Below, piece by piece: positions 1 through 7,103 of a stretch of 18,301 bases of DNA. Position 1 is the first letter of the stretch. The number at the start of each line of letters is the position of its first letter. The notes under the pieces were generated by a model, which had not been told where the DNA came from, did not search any database, and saw only the letters and a program-made list of their open reading frames with translations. This stretch comes from Firm-04 sp964392175 (GTDB lineage: Bacteria; Bacillota; Clostridia; Oscillospirales; Ruminococcaceae): assembly GCA_964392175.1 (NCBI GenBank), contig CAYMOJ010000035.1, forward strand, positions 1-18,301, read 5' to 3'. The translations under genes and the position numbers were made by a program.

Positions 1-30
1 AAAAAATGGTAGAATCTTCACAGTTTTTTA

Positions 31-59
31 TTGACACTTTCGGCTATTTATGGTATTAT
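31..59 (+). promoter_or_regulatory. Sigma-A promoter for the first operon
   Basis: A perfect -35 TTGACA (31-36) is followed after exactly 17 bp by TATTAT (54-59), preceded by TGG, which gives an extended -10. Transcription would start near 66 and leave a leader of about 115 nt before the first gene. I see no riboswitch or strong hairpin in that leader. Confidence 0.85.
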
Positions 60-181
60 ATACAGGTGGGCAATGTGCGCATTGTCTGCCTTTCATCTTC
101 ACAGTATACTCATGCTGCAATGCGATGATATCGATTGTAACACTGTTTGTGTACGGAATTCTACAAAAAGAAGGTTTTTTT

Positions 182-724
182 ATGTTTAATCCCAATTATT
201 GTGAAGCACTAGTCAAAAAAAATCAGGGTAGCGGTCTGCATAACAAGGGTGTTCTGATTGTGATGCTGGGTACTGTTCTGGTTGTACTGGTCACACTGTT
301 TGCCTTGCTGTTTAGTCTGTATCCGCTGTTGTTGCTCAGTATTCTCCTTGGTTTTGGTACATGGTATCTTTCCATGCAGCAGCGTATCGAATACGAATAT
401 ATTTTCAGTGATGATGATTTTACCATTACTAAAATTATCGCAGAAGGCAAGCGTAAGCCTTTAATCGAAGTTTCCATGCGGCAGGTGACTGCTTTTGGCA
501 AACTTTGCGAGGCCTCTCCCTGTGCTGAAAGCGTAACACTGGTGCTTGCTTGCCGTGCTGAGGACGAGGATGCCTATTATATGGATGTGACGCATCCCGA
601 GTACCATGAAGTGCGCATTCTCTTTACACCGACTTCGCGCTGCCTGCAATTTTGTTCTGATCATCTTCCACGCGCCTTGCACTTTTATTACAAAATGGAT
701 CCTACTGAGTACGAAGTATCATAA
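182..724 (+). CDS. DUF6106-like small membrane protein
   Basis: This 180-residue protein has an N-terminal cytoplasmic stretch (MFNPNYCEALVKK), two closely spaced hydrophobic segments (about residues 24-45 and 48-64) and a soluble C-terminal part starting at an EYEY motif, then DDDFTITKIIAEGKRK. The order of an FNxNYxE start, two membrane helices, EYEY and an I-x-K-I-I-A-x-x-K-R-K stretch is what I recall of the DUF6106 family of clostridial membrane proteins, whose function is not known. The frame is open back to an ATG at 50, but the start at 182 is chosen because AGAAGG lies just before it and an ATG at 50 would lie inside the promoter. It is first in an operon, with nnr starting 30 bp after its stop. 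No catalytic motif is visible, and the family name is from memory rather than a search. Confidence 0.8.
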   Translation: MFNPNYCEALVKKNQGSGLHNKGVLIVMLGTVLVVLVTLFALLFSLYPLLLLSILLGFGTWYLSMQQRIEYEYIFSDDDFTITKIIAEGKRKPLIEVSMRQVTAFGKLCEASPCAESVTLVLACRAEDEDAYYMDVTHPEYHEVRILFTPTSRCLQFCSDHLPRALHFYYKMDPTEYEVS

Positions 725-740
725 CATTGCAAATGACCGA

Positions 741-746
741 AAGGAG
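741..746 (+). promoter_or_regulatory. Ribosome binding site of nnr
   Basis: AAGGAG lies 8 nt before the ATG at 755, in the 30-bp gap after the upstream gene. It fixes the start of nnr and supports co-transcription. Confidence 0.8.
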
Positions 747-754
747 CTGTATTT

Positions 755-2284
755 ATGAGATTGGTTACGCCGGAACAAATGACACTGATTGAAGCCGAAG
801 CAAATCGGCTGGGTTATACTTATGAAAAAATGATGCAGAAAGCAGGCGAAGGTCTATACAGCTTTTTGCGTGATTTTGCTGTGAACAATCAATTAACGGA
901 GATCTTGTTTTTGTGTGGCAGTGGCAATAATGCAGGCGATTGCTTCATCGCTGCGCAGATGCTGTCACAGCAGTTTCATGTTACGGTTTGTATGGTCAAT
1001 GGTGTGGTAAAAACAAGAATTGCCTATATGAAATTCAAGGCGCTGAAGAATGTTCGTATTATTACGGATTTCAAATCCACGATGGAAGCTGTGAAAGATG
1101 CAGCTTTGGTGGTGGATGGTGTGTTCGGTATCGGATTTCACGGCACGCTAACACCGCAGATTCAACAGATCTTTCAGCTTGCAGAAGAAAAAATTTGTGT
1201 TGCGGCAGATATCCCCAGCGGTGGCAATGGGCTGACTGGGGAAGCGACCGAGGGTACGCTGCACTGCGATTTTACAGTGACATTCAGTGCCGGAAAATAT
1301 GGCATGACACAGCAACCGCTACAGGAGTACTGTGGCGATATCATTCTGGTGGATGTAGGCATTCCTGAGCAGGTCTATGACATCATGGAGTACGATATGT
1401 TTATGTTAGCACAGAGGGATATTCGTAAGTATCTGCCTGTGCGGTCGAATGATTCCCATAAGGGTGATTATGGTCGGTTGCTCTGTATTGCAGGCTCTGC
1501 CATGATGCCCGGCGCAGCGATTCTTACTGCAACAGCAGCTTTGCGTTGTGGCGTGGGAACGCTTTGCCTTGCATCGGTTCCGGATGCTTGTCGGCTGCTG
1601 GTTGCCAATGCACCGGAAGCAATGGTTTTGCCGCTGACACCCGATGCGGATGGCTTTTTGACGCAAGCTGCCTTGCCCAAACTCTTGGATTATGCAAAAA
1701 CCTGCTCTGCTGTAGTGATCGGTTGTGGTCTTGGACGTACTCCATCGGTGCAGGCTCTGGTGTGCGATTTGATCAAACAGCTGGAATGTCCCATCATTTT
1801 GGATGCGGATGGTCTAAACGCCATCAATGGCTGCATAGATATATTACAGGAAGCCAAAGTACCTGTGATCCTCACACCGCACACCGGTGAATTGAGTCGC
1901 TTGTTGGATGTGCCACCGGAGCAGGTTCGGATCCACCGATTGGATTCTGCAAAGTCTTTGGCGCAGCGTTTTGATATCATTGTGGTGCATAAAGGCCCCG
2001 GCACGGTGATTGTTACCAAAGATCATGCATTTATCAACACAACGGGTAATTCGGGCATGAGCAAAGGTGGCAGCGGTGATGTGCTTGCAGGTACACTTGG
2101 CAGCTTTGTCGCGCAAGGAATCTCGCCGGAGCAGGCAGCCTGTGCAGCTGTATTTTTGCATGGGTTGGCAGGGGATGTTGCAGCAAAAACGCTTTCCAAA
2201 CGTGCTATGTTGCCGCAAGATATGATACAGCAGTATCCGGTGATTTTCAGGCAGCTGGAGCAGGAAGCTGAAGACCCCGCATGA
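755..2284 (+). CDS. nnr: Bifunctional NAD(P)HX repair enzyme (epimerase and ADP-dependent dehydratase)
   Basis: The 509-residue protein joins the two halves of the bacterial Nnr family at its usual length. Residues 1 to about 215 are the YjeF_N epimerase (NnrE), with GSGNNAGD at 55-62, VVDGVFGIGFHG and ADIPSG around D152. Residues from about 225 are the ribokinase-like dehydratase (NnrD), with HKGDYGRLL, ILDADGLNAI, LTPHTGE, VHKGPG and the catalytic GGSGD ending at D442. In the known pathway the epimerase interconverts R- and S-NAD(P)HX, and the dehydratase restores NAD(P)H from the S form using ADP. The enzyme should be cytosolic. One oddity is that the usual GNNGGDG motif reads GNNAGDC here, a mild departure. 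It sits in an operon with a membrane protein before it and a lipoprotein after it, with no obvious metabolic link to either. Confidence 0.96.
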   Translation: MRLVTPEQMTLIEAEANRLGYTYEKMMQKAGEGLYSFLRDFAVNNQLTEILFLCGSGNNAGDCFIAAQMLSQQFHVTVCMVNGVVKTRIAYMKFKALKNVRIITDFKSTMEAVKDAALVVDGVFGIGFHGTLTPQIQQIFQLAEEKICVAADIPSGGNGLTGEATEGTLHCDFTVTFSAGKYGMTQQPLQEYCGDIILVDVGIPEQVYDIMEYDMFMLAQRDIRKYLPVRSNDSHKGDYGRLLCIAGSAMMPGAAILTATAALRCGVGTLCLASVPDACRLLVANAPEAMVLPLTPDADGFLTQAALPKLLDYAKTCSAVVIGCGLGRTPSVQALVCDLIKQLECPIILDADGLNAINGCIDILQEAKVPVILTPHTGELSRLLDVPPEQVRIHRLDSAKSLAQRFDIIVVHKGPGTVIVTKDHAFINTTGNSGMSKGGSGDVLAGTLGSFVAQGISPEQAACAAVFLHGLAGDVAAKTLSKRAMLPQDMIQQYPVIFRQLEQEAEDPA

Positions 2285-2305
2285 TTTTCGTCTAACATAC
2301 AGGAG

Positions 2306-2400
2306 AGGGTATTCCTCATACAATATAACGGTCGTACAATGCAAATCGATTCATGGAGGTTGCTTTTGATGAAACCGTTGAAATGTATGAGGAATACCCT
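2306..2400 (+). repeat. 17-bp perfect inverted repeat enclosing the lipoprotein start site
   Basis: The arms AGGGTATTCCTCATACA (2306-2322) and TGTATGAGGAATACCCT (2384-2400) are perfect reverse complements, 61 nt apart. In mRNA they could form a long stem whose loop holds the ribosome binding site (2355-2359) and start codon (2369) of the next gene, while the right arm covers codons 6 to 11. No T-run follows, so it does not look like a simple terminator. Whether it controls translation is inference. Confidence 0.85.
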
Positions 2401-3001
2401 TTTGTGTTGTGCTGTGCCCATGACCTTGCTGTTGTGCAGTTGTGATGGCAGCAATGGTAGCGCAGCGGATTTTTCATCGGAATTGGATGCGTCTTTTTCT
2501 ATTCGCGCTGAGATGACCTATGGTGAGGATAACAGTGCAGAGTTGTTACTGACGCGCTACGAGGAAAATCATTGGGATGCCGCCTTTGAAACGCCGTCAT
2601 CGTTGGCAGGTGTGGTACTGACTATTGAAGGTGAAGCGGTTGGTGCGAACTATAAGGGATTGTCCTTTACCGTTCCGAAATCGGCATTGCCTGCGAAAGC
2701 GATGCTGTTGCTCATTACGGATGTGATGGAGGAGCTGATAGACGAGGAAACCTTGCCTGCTACCCATAACGAGGACAGTACATGGACTGTCAGCGGCGAA
2801 ACCGAGTCGGGTAGCTATACCGTTACATTTCTTGCAGATGGTACACTGGCAGGCTTTTCCATGCCCAATCAGCCACTTTCCGTTTTGTTCAGCGATTATA
2901 AGGCATCGGGTAAGACGGAAACGACCACCGCTGCAAGCGATACCACAAGCAGTGATTCTAGCACGACCACTACGACGACATCTTCTGCCGCATCCACATA
3001 A
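2369..3001 (+). CDS. Predicted secreted lipoprotein with Ser/Thr-rich tail
   Basis: The 210-residue product begins with a lipoprotein signal peptide. It has a basic start, a hydrophobic core and a lipobox L-C-S-C, so Cys25 would be lipidated after cleavage and the protein anchored on the outer face of the membrane. The middle (about 35-175) is an acidic soluble domain that I do not recognise. The last 30 or so residues are almost only Ser, Thr and Ala (for example STTTTTTSSAAST), like the linkers of cell-surface and dockerin proteins, but no domain follows. The start is set at 2369 by GGAGG at 2355-2359. An in-frame ATG at 2339 lacks a binding site. The gene follows nnr by 84 bp without a visible terminator and is followed by one. 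Its function is unknown. Confidence 0.82.
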   Translation: MKPLKCMRNTLLCCAVPMTLLLCSCDGSNGSAADFSSELDASFSIRAEMTYGEDNSAELLLTRYEENHWDAAFETPSSLAGVVLTIEGEAVGANYKGLSFTVPKSALPAKAMLLLITDVMEELIDEETLPATHNEDSTWTVSGETESGSYTVTFLADGTLAGFSMPNQPLSVLFSDYKASGKTETTTAASDTTSSDSSTTTTTTSSAAST

Positions 3002-3053
3002 AAAAACTGCTGCGGAGCAATTTCGCTTCACAGTAGGCACTTTAATCAAGACA

Positions 3054-3093
3054 CACCGCACAAAGTCCATCGACTCTGTGCGGTGCTATTTTT
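3054..3093 (+). terminator. Rho-independent terminator of the nnr operon
   Basis: CACCGCACA (3054-3062) pairs with TGTGCGGTG (3077-3085). An inner AGTC/GACT stem closes a 4-nt loop, and CTATTTTTATT follows. It lies about 50 nt after the lipoprotein stop. The T-tail favours the plus direction. The minus-strand gene ending at 3092 reads into the same hairpin but has a poorer tail. Confidence 0.85.
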
Positions 3094-3262
3094 ATTGCTT
3101 TCGAGCGATACGGTATTCATCACCGTCACGAAAATACGGACATTCATTGGAATATCCCTGCATCACACGGGCATATTCGTCCTCGTCCAGATTCATGTCA
3201 CAGCAATAACATTCCCAGTCATCATCATAGATGTAATACGCACAGCGTTCACAATCCGGCAT
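3092..3262 (-). CDS. Small Cys-rich protein, DUF6472-like
   Basis: This 56-residue frame reads MPDCERCAYYIYDDDWECYC and ends in CPYFRDGDEYRIARKQ. It has six cysteines (positions 4, 7, 18, 20, 21 and 41) and many acidic and aromatic residues, so metal binding is plausible but not shown. The pattern CxxC, YxYDxxxxxYxC, N-L-D-E-D-E, C-P-Y-F/Y, DEY-x-I-x-RKQ is what I recall of the clostridial DUF6472 family, whose role is unknown. The start is supported by GAGGTGG (complement at 3271-3277), which lies inside the 3' end of the upstream Dabb gene. That gene's stop is only 3 nt before this ATG, so translation is probably coupled. The gene is short enough to be missed by automatic gene finders. Confidence 0.85.
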   Translation of the reverse strand: MPDCERCAYYIYDDDWECYCCDMNLDEDEYARVMQGYSNECPYFRDGDEYRIARKQ

Positions 3263-3265
3263 CGA

Positions 3266-3571
3266 TCATTCCACCTCGTAATCCAAACAGCTACGCTGTA
3301 CGGTATAGGGTCGCACTGCACGATTTGCTACGGCAACATGAGCAGGGTGTACGGCATATGCAGCCAATGCTTCATTGGTTGTAAAAGTAGAGTCCAGCAT
3401 TAAGTCAGCTGTGGAGGTCGGCAACCCGTGAATCTGCACTTTAACATCCACCAGACCATCAATTACGCCTTTGAGGGATTCCAACTCAGTTTTTATGCGC
3501 TGCTTGATGGTTTCTTTTTCGGCATCTGTCAGCGATTCGTTCAGCTTCCAGAGAATCATATGCTTGATCAT
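3266..3571 (-). CDS. Dabb family (stress-responsive A/B barrel) protein
   Basis: The 101-residue protein starts MIKHMILWKLNESLTDAEKE and matches the Dabb fold: a first strand with a conserved His (IKHMILWKL), a helix of charged residues, the central LVDVKVQIHG strand, then DLMLDSTFTTNEALAAYAVHPAHVAVA with the typical F-x-x-x-x-A-L-x-x-Y-x-x-H-P-x-H segment. Proteins of this family form small ferredoxin-like dimers, and most have no defined reaction. The start at 3571 is chosen because AAAGGAGT (complement at 3579-3586) is correctly spaced, while an ATG at 3589 falls almost on the expected transcription start. It is co-transcribed with the 56-residue protein downstream. It is likely cytosolic and its function is unknown. 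Confidence 0.9.
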   Translation of the reverse strand: MIKHMILWKLNESLTDAEKETIKQRIKTELESLKGVIDGLVDVKVQIHGLPTSTADLMLDSTFTTNEALAAYAVHPAHVAVANRAVRPYTVQRSCLDYEVE

Positions 3572-3600
3572 AAGGGGTACTCCTTTCATTGGATGCCTTT

Positions 3601-3629
3601 ATTATAACATGAGTAGCCCCAAAAGTCAA
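3601..3629 (-). promoter_or_regulatory. Promoter of the Dabb-DUF6472 pair
   Basis: On the minus strand TTGACT (3629-3624) is separated by 17 bp from TATAAT (3606-3601), with TGT giving an extended -10. Transcription should begin near 3594, just before the ribosome binding site of the Dabb gene. Confidence 0.85.
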
Positions 3630-3772
3630 ATACCATTTTGGGAGCATCCACTCCACTTTAGGAGATGTCAGCATCATAACTGTTGATGCCACCAACGCAG
3701 ACGGTTTTTAAAACTTTCGTTTCATGGCAAAACCGCTTCATTATATCATGACGTAATATTTTAGTTCGTTAT

Positions 3773-5152
3773 TTATTTGCGTGGGCTGTTGGAAACAACG
3801 CGTTTGGGATGCTTTGCCTTTTGCTTGCGGTAGATCACATAGCACACGATGCATACTGCTATGTAGAGTAGGGACAGGCACAGTGCACTTTTCCACGCAA
3901 TACTGAGAAATTCTGAAGAGAAAAAGCCGGGAATGATGCTGAGATTGTATTTCCAGAAAGAGCGTTCCACGGAAGAAGCTGCAATCAGGTCAATTTCATC
4001 AAGCACTTCGCCGGAATGCTTCAGCGTAATGGTGCCCAGCTTCTGCCCTTCTTTAATAGGAGCTTCGACATTTTCGTCAATGGTCACGATCTGCTGTATC
4101 AGGTTGATATCCATGGTATCGCACCAAATGCAGGAATATCCTCTGACCGGCTTCACGATGACATAATCAACGCCCTTTGCATTCTCCACTTTCACCTCAT
4201 CAATTTCGGTGTTGGTGGTCAGCAGTTTTTCATAGGAGAGGTGGGCAAACGCCCATTCTATGATGGTTTTTGCGTCTTCCAGATGATAGAAGCGATTTGC
4301 GCCGGTTTCCTCATCATACATGGGCGAGCGCAGACACACCAGCAGATAATTGTTGCCGTCACGGGATGCCTTACAAGCGATGGCTCTGCCCCATTCCTGC
4401 AAATTGCCTGTTTTGATGCCTTTCACACCTGTGCAATAATACTTGCTTTCGGTATCGCACATGGTGTTGGAGTGCGTCCAAGTCCAGTCAGTCGTTTTGC
4501 CCATTGTCTCTGCTGTTGGGGGCGTATATTGTGCGGCACAGGCGATGACTTCAAAGCGTGGTACAGCCATGGCATAGTGCAGCATGGTCATCATATCTCT
4601 TGCTGTTGTGACTTGCCTTGCACTATATAAGCCCACCACGTTAGTGAAACGGGTATTCGGCATACCGATGGCTTCCGCTTTGGCATTCATTTTCTCTACA
4701 AATACTGTTTCATCGCCATCTCCAAAGTGCATGGCGAGCATCGTTGCTGCTTCGCATGAGGAGGTAAGCAGCATAGCGTAGAGTAAATCCTGCACGGTCA
4801 ACACATCACCTGCATTGATATTGGCATAGCGCAGATCGCTTTGATATTCGTAGTCGTGCAGCGCATCAAACCAGACCTGCTGTGCCATGATGGTTTCCGT
4901 TTCGATGTTCACACCGCTTTCTAAAATGACAATGGCAGCCATGACCTGCGCAAGCGTTGCAGGCATTTGCTTCATATCGGCATTTTTTTCATAAACGATC
5001 GTATTCAGATCCATGTTCAACAGCACAGCGGATTCGCTGTATACGGTTTCGGTGGGTGCAAAATTCAGTGCCTTTGCCGATAACGATCGGGGCAGTAGGG
5101 TGAGGCAGCATAGTAGCGTCAGCAGCAGGCTGAAGATTCTTTTTTTTCGCAT
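3773..5152 (-). CDS. D-alanyl-D-alanine carboxypeptidase homologue (S11 family) with degenerate active site
   Basis: The 459-residue protein has a signal peptide (1 to about 26), a peptidase S11 (DacF/PBP5-like) domain (about 30-300), a smaller beta domain (about 310-395), and a membrane helix at about 418-440 with a basic tail. It would be anchored by its C terminus and face outward, as low-mass penicillin-binding proteins are. The family needs SxxK, SxN and KTG. Here the region that should read P-A-S-x-x-K-x-M reads PATLAQVM, so the nucleophile is Thr67 and the general base is Gln70. SxN reads SSC (131-133). Only KTG (247-249) remains. The rest of the fold is well kept and the frame is intact, so I infer a pseudoenzyme that may bind peptidoglycan or act as a scaffold. 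It has its own promoter, and AGGAGA precedes the start. I see no clear terminator after it. Confidence 0.9.
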   Translation of the reverse strand: MRKKRIFSLLLTLLCCLTLLPRSLSAKALNFAPTETVYSESAVLLNMDLNTIVYEKNADMKQMPATLAQVMAAIVILESGVNIETETIMAQQVWFDALHDYEYQSDLRYANINAGDVLTVQDLLYAMLLTSSCEAATMLAMHFGDGDETVFVEKMNAKAEAIGMPNTRFTNVVGLYSARQVTTARDMMTMLHYAMAVPRFEVIACAAQYTPPTAETMGKTTDWTWTHSNTMCDTESKYYCTGVKGIKTGNLQEWGRAIACKASRDGNNYLLVCLRSPMYDEETGANRFYHLEDAKTIIEWAFAHLSYEKLLTTNTEIDEVKVENAKGVDYVIVKPVRGYSCIWCDTMDINLIQQIVTIDENVEAPIKEGQKLGTITLKHSGEVLDEIDLIAASSVERSFWKYNLSIIPGFFSSEFLSIAWKSALCLSLLYIAVCIVCYVIYRKQKAKHPKRVVSNSPRK

Positions 5153-5194
5153 GGTTTCATCTCCTATGGGATAGTATCAAATCGTATTACACCC

Positions 5195-5200
5195 ATTATA
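5195..5200 (-). promoter_or_regulatory. Extended -10 of the carboxypeptidase homologue
   Basis: On the minus strand TGTTATAAT gives an extended -10 with TATAAT at 5200-5195, about 43 nt before the start codon. No good -35 lies 17 bp upstream, as is common for extended -10 promoters. Confidence 0.65.
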
Positions 5201-5400
5201 ACAGATATTTTTGAAAAAGGGAATAGCTTTTCGCATTTTTTTCCCACAAACAATCATTCGGAGATTGACGAGAGACTTTTTTTCTCCGATCACACAAAAG
5301 AGCAACAAAATCTGTGCAATCATGCAAAGATATTTCCGTGCAATTGCACCGTTACCGCAAGATAGTCTGTAAATCCGGCAATAAAATATACAAATGGTTA

Positions 5401-5429
5401 TTGACATTTTCTGCTGTTTGGTATATGAT
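5401..5429 (+). promoter_or_regulatory. Promoter of the CE4-dockerin gene
   Basis: TTGACA (5401-5406), a 17-bp spacer and TATGAT (5424-5429) give a near-consensus promoter. The leader is short, about 27 nt, and holds GAGAGGGG before the ATG at 5463. The 200 bp between this site and the divergent promoter at 5200 are AT-rich and show no gene. The only structure is a weak TCGGAG/CTCCGA repeat (5258-5289). Confidence 0.85.
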
Positions 5430-5462
5430 AATAATACACAATATAGAGAGGGGCTTGATTCC

Positions 5463-6944
5463 ATGGCAAAAAAACCTTTAGGGATTGTTCTGGCGTTCTG
5501 TGTAACGCTAACTGCACTCCCACTTTCCGGCAGCTACTGTCAAGAGGAGATCCACGCGCTGGATAGCGCAGCTTGTATGTTCCATTCGACCTTTGAAAAC
5601 GGCACGGAGCAATGGTCTGCGCGGGGGAGCAGCACCGTGACAACCACGCAATCAAAGGCATTTGCAGGGGCGCAGTCGCTGTATGTCAGTGGTCGAACCG
5701 ATGCATGGAACGGCGCAGGGTATGTTCTTGATTCCGCGCAGTTTATAGCGGATAAGGCATACTCTTTTGGCGTGACGGTCATGCAAAACAGCATTGCAAC
5801 TGAGGACTTTAAGCTTTCCTTGCAGTGTGAGATTGATGGTGAGGCACAGTATCTTGCAGTGGCGCAGGGCAGTGCAAAAAAAGGCGAATGGCTGATGCTG
5901 GCAAACGAATCCTTTTGCATTCCGCAGGGCGCAGAAAATCTTTTGCTGTATGTGGAGACATTGGAGAATCTGACTAGTTTTTATTTGGATGAAGCAGTGG
6001 GTGGCAACGAGGGCATGACATATGATGTGCAGGCAAATGCAACGCTTGGAGATGTGAATCGCGATGGCAACATTACCATTGCTGATGTGCAGGCGATGCG
6101 TGATATGCTTTCCGGTAAACAAAAAGGGGGCAATTTGCAAACCGATGATATGAATGCCGATGGTAACATTGATGCGATCGATCTGACTTTGTTGAAGCGG
6201 TATGTGATGAATCCGCCGGTGCTTGAAGAGGAAACACCGGATGATCCGCAGCCGGTGGATGGCGTATGGTATAACACTGCAGATATTTCATGGATTGATC
6301 CCACAAAACCGATGGTTGCGTTGTCATTTGATGACGGCCCCGTGGGAATTGCAAGTACGGATTCGTCCATACGTATACAGGATGCTCTTGCTGATGCAGG
6401 ATTCCACGCGACATTTTTCTATTGCGTCGATCTGTGGGGCAAAAAACTCAATGCCACCACAGAGCAGGAGATCATCCGTGCCCATGAATTGGGATTTGAG
6501 GTGGCGAATCATACATATTCGCATCCTGATCTTTCCACATTGAGTGCAGCGGAGGTGCAGTCACAGATCAACGATTGTGCCGCCGAGTTGACCCGTCTGA
6601 CGGGACGCACGAATTTTCTGATTCGTCCGCCGTACCTCGCCGTGAATCAGATCGTACAGGAAAATGCAGGCGCGCCGCTGATTACCTGTGCTATAGATTC
6701 TCAGGATTGGAATCAAGCAACCGCACAGCAGATGATCGATTCATTGACGCAAAAAATGAATGATGGCTCGTTGGACAATGCCATTGTGTTGATGCATGAG
6801 ACCTACGACACTACTGCGCAGGCTGTTGAATATATGGTGCCTGTGCTAAAAGCCAATGGCTGGCAGGTGGTGACCATTTCTGAAATGTTCCGTGCAAACG
6901 GCAAGGAGATGTATGATGGTCAGGTTTATCGCAGCGCGAACTGA
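5463..6944 (+). CDS. Secreted CE4 deacetylase with CBM-like module and internal dockerin
   Basis: The 493-residue protein has a signal peptide (1 to about 32), a carbohydrate-binding beta-sandwich of the CBM4/9/22 type (about 40-180, starting FHSTFENGTEQWSARGS), a dockerin (about 194-250, repeats DVNRDGNITIAD and DMNADGNIDAID), an acidic Pro linker, and a polysaccharide deacetylase (NodB) domain (about 283-475). All five CE4 motifs are present: SFDDGP with D290 and D291, HTYSH with H350 and H354, RPPY at 388-391, DSQDW around D412, and the His445 motif LMHE. Such metal-dependent enzymes remove acetyl groups, here most likely from acetylxylan, although chitin or peptidoglycan activity cannot be excluded by eye. 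The dockerin implies assembly on a cohesin scaffold outside the cell. The start is fixed by the promoter and GAGAGGGG. It is monocistronic, with its own promoter and terminator. Confidence 0.95.
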   Translation: MAKKPLGIVLAFCVTLTALPLSGSYCQEEIHALDSAACMFHSTFENGTEQWSARGSSTVTTTQSKAFAGAQSLYVSGRTDAWNGAGYVLDSAQFIADKAYSFGVTVMQNSIATEDFKLSLQCEIDGEAQYLAVAQGSAKKGEWLMLANESFCIPQGAENLLLYVETLENLTSFYLDEAVGGNEGMTYDVQANATLGDVNRDGNITIADVQAMRDMLSGKQKGGNLQTDDMNADGNIDAIDLTLLKRYVMNPPVLEEETPDDPQPVDGVWYNTADISWIDPTKPMVALSFDDGPVGIASTDSSIRIQDALADAGFHATFFYCVDLWGKKLNATTEQEIIRAHELGFEVANHTYSHPDLSTLSAAEVQSQINDCAAELTRLTGRTNFLIRPPYLAVNQIVQENAGAPLITCAIDSQDWNQATAQQMIDSLTQKMNDGSLDNAIVLMHETYDTTAQAVEYMVPVLKANGWQVVTISEMFRANGKEMYDGQVYRSAN

Positions 6945-6961
6945 CCTTGAATGAATCAAAG

Positions 6962-7004
6962 AAAAAGCTCACGCTTTCTTGGAAGAAAAGGCGTGAGCTT
7001 TTTT
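6962..7004 (+). terminator. Rho-independent terminator of the CE4 gene
   Basis: AAAAAGCTCACGC (6962-6974) pairs with GCGTGAGCTTTTTT (6991-7004), with an extra TTCTT/AAGAA inner stem. The right arm runs into a T tract. It lies 17 nt after the stop codon. Confidence 0.92.
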
Positions 7005-7012
7005 CGTATCCC

Positions 7013-7041
7013 TTGATTCTTATGGCGTTTTGTGGTATAAT
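7013..7041 (+). promoter_or_regulatory. Promoter of copA
   Basis: TTGATT (7013-7018), a 17-bp spacer and TATAAT (7036-7041) with TGG for an extended -10. I see no CopY box or clear CsoR operator around it, so copper control is not supported by the sequence itself. Confidence 0.85.
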
Positions 7042-7070
7042 AAATTATTATATGGCTATTTCAATCGCCT

Positions 7071-7103
7071 TGCACATACGCAAATCAAAGTTTGCTTCGT
7101 GCA
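7071..7103 (+). other. Hairpin in the copA leader
   Basis: The outer arms TGCAC (7071-7075) and GTGCA (7099-7103) and the inner arms GCAAA (7080-7084) and TTTGC (7091-7095) could fold into one stem with an internal loop. It lies in the roughly 100-nt leader between the promoter and copA. Its significance is uncertain. Confidence 0.45.

Noticed and set aside
2306..2400. The inverted repeat as ends of a small transposable element
   Set aside because: The 61 bp inside hold only the binding site and start of the lipoprotein gene. There is no target duplication or transposase.
3702..3735. CGGTTTT and AAAACCG inverted repeat and a GCATCA/TGATGC repeat between the carboxypeptidase homologue and the Dabb promoter, as a terminator
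   Set aside because: The loops are long or no T-run follows in the minus direction. I do not call a terminator there.
3740..3745. A second minus-strand TATAAT with TGA before it, downstream of the carboxypeptidase homologue
   Set aside because: There is no matching -35, and the Dabb gene already has a better promoter at 3601-3629.
5177..5464. A 95-codon minus-strand frame between the carboxypeptidase homologue and the CE4 gene
   Set aside because: It runs through both divergent promoters and has no suitable binding site. The composition looks like translated AT-rich DNA.
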